64,000 bases of DNA from an uncultured Ruminococcus sp. (GTDB lineage Bacteria > Bacillota > Clostridia > Oscillospirales > Acutalibacteraceae), in assembly GCA_958403905.1 (NCBI GenBank), contig CATXZD010000001.1, positions 62,001 through 126,000 on the forward strand, given 5' to 3'. Below, piece after piece: positions 58,446 through 64,000 of this stretch; positions within the stretch are counted from its first letter, which is position 1, and each line of letters opens with the position of its first letter. The position numbers were made by a program, and so were the translations under genes. The notes beneath the pieces were generated by a model. It did not search any database. It saw only the letters and a program-made list of their open reading frames with translations, and was not told the origin of the DNA.

Positions 58446-58982
58446 TTAAGGGGTTGTGATCTTGTTTTTTATTATTCTATATGCTTCTTCGGTGTCTTTA
58501 ACAACAAGCACCGGTTTGCCGTGATTTGTGTAAATGACTATTTTATCCGTATTTAGAGTACCAGTTGGAGCAATATACTCAACATCTTTTATTTTATCAT
58601 AAGTAATATTTAAAGGCTTTTTTATTATGATAAAAAATGCCGCATATTGTATTGCTTCAATATGGTTGTCAAAAACCTTTATATATGATTTATTCGACAT
58701 AATAATTGATTCAAGATAAAGAAGTGCAAGAATAATCAATATTATGGAAATAATCAAAACTATATTTCGTGCATTTTCTTTTAATACATATCCGCCGCCT
58801 AAATCACCGGATGATATTATATTTCCTGCTGTAGTTGAAATTGTTGCTCTATGGGTTGCATGTTTTATTTGTGACAGAAATATTCCTGCAACACCGCAAA
58901 TGAGTAAAATTATATCGCAGACAAACATTACGCATTTGTGTGAACCTCGTATTCCTTTTGATTTGAACAATAATGATGACAT
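58446..58982 (-). CDS. membrane protein with PH-like domain
   Basis: 178 residues. Two membrane helices (about 17-36 and 73-95) enclose a loop rich in Gly/Ser/Thr. The C-terminal 80 residues (SYIKVFDNHIEAIQY.., ITYDKIKDVEYIAPTG, DKIVIYTNHGKPVLVVKDTEEAYRII) follow the pattern of bacterial PH-like (bPH) domains, which face the cytoplasm. Function unknown. AT-rich; its own small transcript, convergent with glnS. Confidence 0.6.
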   Translation of the reverse strand: MSSLLFKSKGIRGSHKCVMFVCDIILLICGVAGIFLSQIKHATHRATISTTAGNIISSGDLGGGYVLKENARNIVLIISIILIILALLYLESIIMSNKSYIKVFDNHIEAIQYAAFFIIIKKPLNITYDKIKDVEYIAPTGTLNTDKIVIYTNHGKPVLVVKDTEEAYRIIKNKITTP

Positions 58983-59076
58983 AAAAACTCTCCTTTTTCT
59001 TTTTTAAATTTATCCATCAAGAAAGTAATGAATTAATGGATAAGCAACACCTATATAGCATAAAATATACTCTATA

Positions 59077-59198
59077 GTGTCTAAAGTATACACTTTTGGA
59101 CACATCTTGTCAATACTTTTAGATAATATTTTATACCTTTTAGGTGATTGATAGCGTGACAAATGTATAATATGATACATATATCAATACCTTTAGGG
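59077..59198. promoter_or_regulatory. putative operator array upstream of XRE gene
   Basis: Imperfect inverted repeat GTGTCTAAAGT / ACTTTTGGACAC (59077-59103), then ACTTTTAG (59115-59122), ACCTTTTAGGT (59135-59145) and ACCTTTAGGG (59189-59198). A -10 like TATAAT lies at 59166-59171 among them. Repeated words around the promoter suggest autoregulation by the XRE protein. Confidence 0.5.
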
Positions 59199-59211
59199 CA
59201 GGAATAGTTTT

Positions 59212-59559
59212 ATGGAAAGAGAAGAATTAACCAGAGAAATAGGAATGAACATAAGAAAGCTTAGGTTGAAAAAGGACATAAGTCAGGAGGCTTTGTCTTT
59301 GTCGGCAGGACTTCACCCTGCCTACCTCGGCAGGTTGGAGCGTGGGGAGAAATGCCCGACTATTGACACGCTTTATAAAATCTGCAATGCTCTCGGCGTG
59401 GCGGTGAACGAAATGCTGTGCTTTGAAAACGAAACCGAAAGTGCTAATGCTCAGGCTAAGGTGAGAATTGAAAATGCATTGAAAAAAATCCCCGACAACC
59501 AGCAGATAAAGATTGCCCAGATAATTGAAAATATCGCAGAAATTGCGGACGGAAAATAG
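59212..59559 (+). CDS. XRE-family HTH regulator
   Basis: 115 residues. HTH at about 10-65: IGMNIRKLRLKKDISQEALS, then HPAYLGRLERGEKCPTIDTL and CNALGVAVNEML. The remaining 45 residues are helical (ALKKIPDNQQIKIAQIIENIAEI) and probably dimerise. SinR-like layout, but no SinI-type partner is near. Probably controls itself through repeated CTTTTAG words upstream, and perhaps the divergent PH-like gene at 58446. Confidence 0.8.
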   Translation: MEREELTREIGMNIRKLRLKKDISQEALSLSAGLHPAYLGRLERGEKCPTIDTLYKICNALGVAVNEMLCFENETESANAQAKVRIENALKKIPDNQQIKIAQIIENIAEIADGK

Positions 59560-59572
59560 ATTAAAGATAAAA

Positions 59573-59607
59573 ATAAGGTACAGTCAGCCGGCTGTACCTT
59601 GTTTTGT
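59573..59607. terminator. terminator, recurrent GGTACAG hairpin (copy 2)
   Basis: AAGGTACAG / CTGTACCTT around TCAGCCGG, then GTTTTGTT. Lies between convergent XRE and dockerin genes; near-identical to 58398-58432. Confidence 0.88.
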
Positions 59608-59625
59608 TATATTAACTTTATTTGC

Positions 59626-60498
59626 TTATGAGGCAAGTGCTTTTTGAATTGCTGTTGCATCAAGAACATTTATTATTCCGTCGCCGTTTGCATCTGCAAG
59701 AAATCTGTAGAGCTTGTCGGTACGGCTGTTGTTTACGAGCATTTTTTGAATATCTGTTGCATCATTTATGTCTAAATAATAGTCAAGGTTTACGTTGCCT
59801 ATACCTAAACTTAAAGGGGCTTCAAGGGAACCGGTGCTGTAGGATGTCGGAGCTAAATATGCTGAAATACTTGTGTAGAACTCAACATCGCTTTTTCCTA
59901 CGGTAAGCTTGATGTAAAATTCAGCTGTGCCGTCCTTTTTAGGAATAACGGCGGTCATTGCAGCACCGCTTGTTATAATCAAGCCTGATTTATATGTTGG
60001 TCCGTCGGTGAAATCATAATTATGGGTGTCATTTGTGCCGTCCTTTTTTTGAAATGTGAGGGTGCGAGAGCCGTCCTCATTGAAGTAGTTGCAGAAGTCT
60101 GAAAGTTTTACTTTTACTTTCTGATAATATGCACCGGTATTATTGTATGAGTGGGGGATGCAGGTTGAAGATCCGCCGTTGCGGTTATATGAAAAGATGT
60201 CATATTCTGCGTTTACTCCGCTGACAAGCTTTGTACTTCCGTTACAGTCGGTGAATTTGATGTCGATTTTGTTGTTTTCATTACTTCTGTTTTTGAGTTG
60301 CAGATAATATTGATAGTTTGACGGAATGTTATATGCGTATTTCATAATGGTGTTGTTCGGAACGTAAACCTTTTCGCCGATAAGCTCAAAATACGGTTTT
60401 TGAGAAATTACACCGCTGAAGGTTTCTGCGGCACTTGTTGAAACAACGCCGAGAACAGCAATTAGGACGCAAAGCGCTATGCTTATGATTTTTTTCAT
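59626..60498 (-). CDS. secreted dockerin-domain protein
   Basis: 290 residues. Signal peptide about 1-23 (KKIISIALCVLIAVLGVV..TSAA). A module of about 200 residues, rich in Tyr/Asn/Ser/Thr and probably beta-sandwich, is not recognised. It ends with a type I dockerin: GNVNLDYYLDINDATDIQKML and ADANGDGIINVLDATAIQKAL. The first loop starts Gly-Asn rather than Gly-Asp and has Tyr-Tyr in place of Gly, so it may bind calcium weakly; the second is canonical. GGAGG precedes ATG 60498. Unlike the other dockerin genes it stands alone. Confidence 0.8.
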   Translation of the reverse strand: MKKIISIALCVLIAVLGVVSTSAAETFSGVISQKPYFELIGEKVYVPNNTIMKYAYNIPSNYQYYLQLKNRSNENNKIDIKFTDCNGSTKLVSGVNAEYDIFSYNRNGGSSTCIPHSYNNTGAYYQKVKVKLSDFCNYFNEDGSRTLTFQKKDGTNDTHNYDFTDGPTYKSGLIITSGAAMTAVIPKKDGTAEFYIKLTVGKSDVEFYTSISAYLAPTSYSTGSLEAPLSLGIGNVNLDYYLDINDATDIQKMLVNNSRTDKLYRFLADANGDGIINVLDATAIQKALAS

Positions 60499-60621
60499 AA
60501 TGTTATATCCTCCGTTTTGTGATTTATCCACAATATTTTATCATATTTTTCAAATAAGTACAAATAGAAAATATGCTGATGACAAGATATGTTTTTGTAA
60601 TTGTTGCAATAAAACATAGTT

Positions 60622-60649
60622 TGCTAATTTCAGAAATGATGTTATAATT
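60622..60649 (+). promoter_or_regulatory. sigma-A promoter of SDR gene
   Basis: TTGCTA (60622-60627), 16-bp spacer, TATAAT (60644-60649). Followed by an AT tract of AATTGTAAATTG words to 60697. Confidence 0.6.
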
Positions 60650-60708
60650 ATAACATTATAATTGTGAATTATAAATTGTTAATTGTAAATTGAATTAAGG
60701 GTGATGTT

Positions 60709-61446
60709 ATGAAAAATGTCCTTGTTACAGGCGGTTCGGGCGGAATAGGCTCGGCAATCTGCGTTGCGTTTGCGCAGGCAGGCTGTAATGTAGCAGTCCA
60801 CTGTCATAAAAATATAAATTCGGCGCAGAATCTCGCAAAAATCCTTTGCGATAGTTACGGAGCAGGTGCGCTTGCGGTGCAGGCTGATGTGTCGGACAGG
60901 CAGTCAGTATGCGAAATGTTTGACACAATCGACAACACTATAGGCGGCATTGACGTGCTTGTGAACAATTCGGGAATTGCTCAGCAAAAGCTTTTTACCG
61001 AAATAACGTCTGACGACTGGAAAGCAATGCTCGGCGTAAACCTTGACGGAGTTTTCAACTGCACGCAGGAAGCACTTAACAGGTATATGATTAAAAAACA
61101 TAACGGAGTTATTCTGAATATCAGCTCAATGTGGGGGCAGGTCGGCGCGTCCTGCGAGGTGCATTACAGCGCCGCAAAGGCAGGCGTAATAGGACTTACA
61201 AAGGCTCTTGCAAAAGAAGTCGGCTTGTCGGGAGTGCGTGTCAACTGCATTTGCCCGGGAGTTGTTATGACAGATATGATGAAGTCCTTTGACGAGCAGA
61301 CAGTAAATGAACTGAAAGAGGAAACTCCGCTTAATGCCCTCGGAACGCCTAAGGATATTGCAGATGCGGCGGTATTTTTGTGCAGTGACAAGGCAAAATT
61401 TATAACAGGACAAATACTCGGTGTAAACGGAGGTTTTGTGATTTAA
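60709..61446 (+). CDS. short-chain dehydrogenase/reductase, FabG-like
   Basis: 245 residues. VTGGSGGIGSAI for NAD(P) binding, LVNNSG, the catalytic Ser in LNISSMWG, Tyr153 and Lys157 in HYSAAKAG, and PGVVMTDM. Closest in look to 3-oxoacyl-ACP reductase (FabG), but no fatty-acid genes are adjacent, so it may reduce another substrate. Single-gene unit with its own promoter and terminator. Confidence 0.85.
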   Translation: MKNVLVTGGSGGIGSAICVAFAQAGCNVAVHCHKNINSAQNLAKILCDSYGAGALAVQADVSDRQSVCEMFDTIDNTIGGIDVLVNNSGIAQQKLFTEITSDDWKAMLGVNLDGVFNCTQEALNRYMIKKHNGVILNISSMWGQVGASCEVHYSAAKAGVIGLTKALAKEVGLSGVRVNCICPGVVMTDMMKSFDEQTVNELKEETPLNALGTPKDIADAAVFLCSDKAKFITGQILGVNGGFVI

Positions 61447-61540
61447 TGCGGAGCGTGAAGAGTGAAATTTGGATTTATGGAATAAGTTGTATATATTTTA
61501 TATAACCGTGTAAAATGGAAAAATTGATATAATAAAGAAA

Positions 61541-61588
61541 AGCCGATTCGGATTACGGAGTGTGTAATCTGAACCGGTTTTTTGTTTT
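61541..61588. terminator. intrinsic terminator after SDR gene
   Basis: GCCGATTCGGATTAC / GTAATCTGAACCGGT with three imperfect pairs, then TTTTTTGTTTTCT on the + strand. On the minus strand it may also stop the convergent isomerase gene. Confidence 0.8.
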
Positions 61589-62377
61589 CTATATGTATCC
61601 GTTGTTTTTCAGAAATTCTGACGATTTAATAAGCGAGTCAATGGTTTTTGTTTCTACAACACACCGTGCATTGCATTTTTCAGCAACGGAAAGCCTTTGG
61701 GTTAAATCAATTTCACCTGTTCCGAGCGTCATATGATTTTTACTGCCAATTCCGTCATGAATATGAAAATGCATAAGCTTTGAAATATTTTTCATTATAA
61801 AGGGTTCGTCAACGTCATTTACACCATGCGAATGTCCGATGTCCCATGTTAAGCCGAAGCAGTTGCTTTTCATCAGAAATTCAATCGCTTTTTTCTGGTA
61901 TTCGGTGTAGCCATCGGTGTTTTCAATGCAGATTTTAAGATTGCCGTTTCCGATTTCTCTGTTGCACATTTCGGAAAACTGCGTGATTTTTTCCGCATAA
62001 TAATCGCTGTACTTTTCAAACAGATAAACCCTTTTGTCGGGCAGGGTAAAGTAAACGCCCGAATGCATATGCATATTCAGTATTGGTGCGCTGAGCATTT
62101 GTGCAACGTCAATTGTGCGTTTTACGGTTTCAAGATATGCATTTGCAACTGAGGTGTTGAAATCGCAGACATTCAGATTTTCGTCAAGGTGAATTGTAAA
62201 ATATACGCCGAAAGTATTGGCGAGGCTTGAAAGTCTTTTAGTATTTTCAAGTGATTCAACCTGATATTCGGGCAGATTCATATTAAGCTCGACAAAATTA
62301 AAGCCGCATTGTTTGCAAAGGAGAAGATTATCTTCAAGCGTTTTATTTTCAATAAGAGAGGGCATACCGAACTGCAT
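61589..62377 (-). CDS. sugar phosphate isomerase/epimerase-like TIM barrel
   Basis: 262 residues of the AP-endonuclease-2 / xylose-isomerase-like superfamily. Metal ligands are suggested by CIENTDGY (Glu), WDIGHSHGV (Asp, His), FHIHDG (His-x-His) and the C-terminal VVETKT (Glu). Enzymes of this fold isomerise or epimerise sugars or act on DNA AP sites; lacking the full Nfo motif set, a small-molecule role is favoured. Substrate unknown. Between a terminator and the TrpB2 gene, 113 bp downstream of the latter. Confidence 0.75.
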   Translation of the reverse strand: MQFGMPSLIENKTLEDNLLLCKQCGFNFVELNMNLPEYQVESLENTKRLSSLANTFGVYFTIHLDENLNVCDFNTSVANAYLETVKRTIDVAQMLSAPILNMHMHSGVYFTLPDKRVYLFEKYSDYYAEKITQFSEMCNREIGNGNLKICIENTDGYTEYQKKAIEFLMKSNCFGLTWDIGHSHGVNDVDEPFIMKNISKLMHFHIHDGIGSKNHMTLGTGEIDLTQRLSVAEKCNARCVVETKTIDSLIKSSEFLKNNGYI

Positions 62378-62423
62378 AATTTACCTCATAAATTTAATTA
62401 AATTTTATATATGGCATATTTGT

Positions 62424-62460
62424 GTAGAAAAAGGGAGCGACAAGAGCGTCGCTCCCTACA
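62424..62460 (-). terminator. hairpin terminator of trpB2, GTAGGGA-family palindrome
   Basis: On the minus strand TGTAGGGAGCGAC pairs as AGGGAGCGAC / GTCGCTCCCT around GCTCTT, then TTTTTCTACA. It ends the TrpB2 gene and has the same TGTAGGGA edge as the intergenic palindromes elsewhere. Confidence 0.8.
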
Positions 62461-62490
62461 GAATATAATACAACTTCTGAATATTTCAAA

Positions 62491-63864
62491 TCAGTCAACC
62501 TTGGGAAGAGTGTCAAAGCTTTTTTGAAGCTCTTCGTCGGTGGGAATGTAATCGCTCATTTCGCCGTCATTGAATTTCTGATAAGCAAACATATCAAAGT
62601 AACCTGTACCGGTAAGACCAAAGAGAATGGTTTTTTCTTCGCCTGTTTCCTTGCACTTGAGCGCCTCGTCAATTGCAACTCTGATTGCGTGGCTGCTTTC
62701 GGGAGCAGGCAGAATTCCTTCAACTCTTGCAAACTGCTCTGCTGCGGCAAATACCGACGTTTGCTCAACCGAGGTTGCTTCCATAAGTCCGTCGTGGTAG
62801 AGCTGTGAAAGAGTTGAACTCATACCGTGGTAGCGAAGTCCGCCTGCGTGGTTTGAAGAGGGAATGAAGTTACTGCCGAGTGTGTACATCTTTGCAAGAG
62901 GACATACCATACCCGTGTCGCAGAAGTCGTATGCAAACTTACCTCTTGTAAAGCTCGGGCAGGAAGCAGGCTCTACTGCAATAATTCTGTAGTCAGCCTC
63001 GCCTCTGAGTTTTTCACCCATAAACGGAGAGATTAGTCCGCCGAGGTTTGAACCGCCGCCGGCACAGCCGATAATAATATCGGGCTTTACGCCGTATTTG
63101 TCAAGAGCAGCCTTTGATTCAAGACCGATAACAGACTGATGAAGAAGAACCTGATTGAGCACACTGCCGAGAACATAACGGTAACCTTCGGTTGTTGTTG
63201 CGGCTTCAACTGCTTCGGAAATTGCACAGCCAAGACTGCCGGTTGTGCCCGGGTGAGCCTCAAGAATTTTTTTGCCGACTTCTGTAGTTGTTGACGGAGA
63301 GGGAGTAACGCTTGCGCCGTAGGTTCTCATAACCTCACGTCTGAACGGCTTTTGTTCGTAGGAAACCTTTACCATAAATACCTTGCAGTCAAGTCCGAAG
63401 TATGAGCAGGCCATTGAAAGAGCTGTGCCCCACTGACCTGCGCCTGTTTCGGTTGTAACGCCCTTTAAACCCTGCTTTTTTGCGTAATACGCCTGAGCAA
63501 TTGCGCTGTTGAGTTTGTGGCTTCCGCTTGTGTTGTTGCCTTCAAATTTATAATAAATCTTAGCCGGTGTGTCGAGTGCCTTTTCAAGAAAGTATGCACG
63601 AATAAGCGGAGAGGGACGGTACATCTTGTAAAAGTCCTGTATTTCCTTAGGAATGTCAATGTATGCGTCTGTGTCGTTAAGTTCCTGTGCAACAAGCTCC
63701 TTGCAGAACACGGGATAAAGCTCTTCTGCTTTCATCGGCTGAAAAGTAGCAGGGTTAAGAAGCGGAGCAGGCTTATTTTTCATATCTGCCCTTACGTTAT
63801 ACCACTGTGACGGAATTTCCTTTTCATCAAGGTAGATTTTGTAAGGGATTTTGTTTTCTGCCAT
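62491..63864 (-). CDS. TrpB-like PLP enzyme (TrpB2 type)
   Basis: 457 residues, longer than the usual 400-residue TrpB1. PLP lysine Lys117 in SGSHKLNSA, ETGAGQWGTALS, and the phosphate loop GCAGGGSNLGG. The N-terminal extension and YKFEGNNTSGSHK are of the TrpB2 class. No trpA or other trp genes are near. TrpB2 enzymes make tryptophan from indole and serine (or phosphoserine) without TrpA and may serve indole salvage. ATG 63864 has GGAGG 8 bp upstream. Confidence 0.9.
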   Translation of the reverse strand: MAENKIPYKIYLDEKEIPSQWYNVRADMKNKPAPLLNPATFQPMKAEELYPVFCKELVAQELNDTDAYIDIPKEIQDFYKMYRPSPLIRAYFLEKALDTPAKIYYKFEGNNTSGSHKLNSAIAQAYYAKKQGLKGVTTETGAGQWGTALSMACSYFGLDCKVFMVKVSYEQKPFRREVMRTYGASVTPSPSTTTEVGKKILEAHPGTTGSLGCAISEAVEAATTTEGYRYVLGSVLNQVLLHQSVIGLESKAALDKYGVKPDIIIGCAGGGSNLGGLISPFMGEKLRGEADYRIIAVEPASCPSFTRGKFAYDFCDTGMVCPLAKMYTLGSNFIPSSNHAGGLRYHGMSSTLSQLYHDGLMEATSVEQTSVFAAAEQFARVEGILPAPESSHAIRVAIDEALKCKETGEEKTILFGLTGTGYFDMFAYQKFNDGEMSDYIPTDEELQKSFDTLPKVD

Positions 63865-63941
63865 TATTATGACCTCCAATATGTTGTATTTCATTTATAA
63901 ACACATTTTATCGGTTTAAATCGATAACGTTGTTTTGTGTT

Positions 63942-63970
63942 ATTATACCATAAAAAATGTGCATTGTCAC
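63942..63970 (-). promoter_or_regulatory. sigma-A promoter of the TrpB2 gene
   Basis: Minus strand GTGACA (63965-63970), 17-bp spacer, TATAAT (63942-63947). The leader of about 70 nt is too short for a T-box. Confidence 0.75.
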
Positions 63971-64000
63971 GCAATTTTGTAAAATACCTGATTACTATAC

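Noticed and set aside
1..64000. tRNA, rRNA, CRISPR arrays, complete insertion sequences, prophage
   Set aside because: None recognised by eye on either strand; a covariance-model scan would be needed to exclude a single tRNA gene.

Overview
The window looks like chromosome from an anaerobic, spore-forming Gram-positive of the class Clostridia, most like Ruminococcus or a relative in the Oscillospiraceae. The signs are a Firmicutes-type S10-spc-alpha ribosomal cluster with the zinc form of S14, an adk-map-KOW-infA-rpmJ order, a SpoVA-family protein, an NfnAB transhydrogenase, ATP-type PEP carboxykinase, class B sortase, and four secreted proteins with type I dockerins (plus one dockerin remnant), as in cellulosome- or amylosome-forming ruminococci. 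The genus is inference. Promoters are canonical sigma-A type, usually with 17-bp spacers. I recognised no tRNA, rRNA, CRISPR array, complete insertion sequence or prophage.

Layout. 1-9 kb: end of an SGNH hydrolase gene, a charged membrane protein overlapping pyrC, a DRE-TIM aldolase, pyrF, then serC-serA. 9-13.2 kb: an AT-rich accessory stretch with a decaying MNT/HepT-type toxin-antitoxin pair, a dockerin protein and a dockerin-bearing papain-family protease. 13.4-17.5 kb: nfnBA on the minus strand, L-lactate dehydrogenase, and a lone spoVAC. 17.6-23.9 kb: cysteine desulfurase, thiI, a sortase B with an N-terminal CinA/MoCF-like domain, a second small MoCF-like protein, and an EctB-like aminotransferase, tightly spaced from thiI onward. 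23.9-26.5 kb: an unknown membrane protein, an orphan radical SAM protein, and cobO.

26.7-42.5 kb is one long translation operon, rpsJ to rplQ, with secY, adk, map, infA and rpoA inside it. It starts with a strong promoter and a long leader that holds a well-formed intrinsic terminator and a segment able to pair with the terminator's left arm, so the operon is probably controlled by attenuation. 42.5-45.6 kb is a second accessory stretch: a leucine-rich-repeat lipoprotein divergent from a small XRE regulator, a dockerin protein preceded by a dockerin remnant, and two small envelope proteins.

45.7-64 kb: aspS and gatCAB (probably making Asn-tRNA through mischarged Asp-tRNA), with a MITE-like element between them; a membrane protein; an unusual HTH protein with about 20 hydrophobic five-residue repeats; pckA; a lipoprotein; gltX and glnS; a PH-like membrane protein; an XRE regulator; a dockerin protein; a short-chain dehydrogenase; a TIM-barrel isomerase; and a TrpB2-like enzyme. 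Intergenic regions carry several small palindromic repeat families, some of which probably also serve as terminators.
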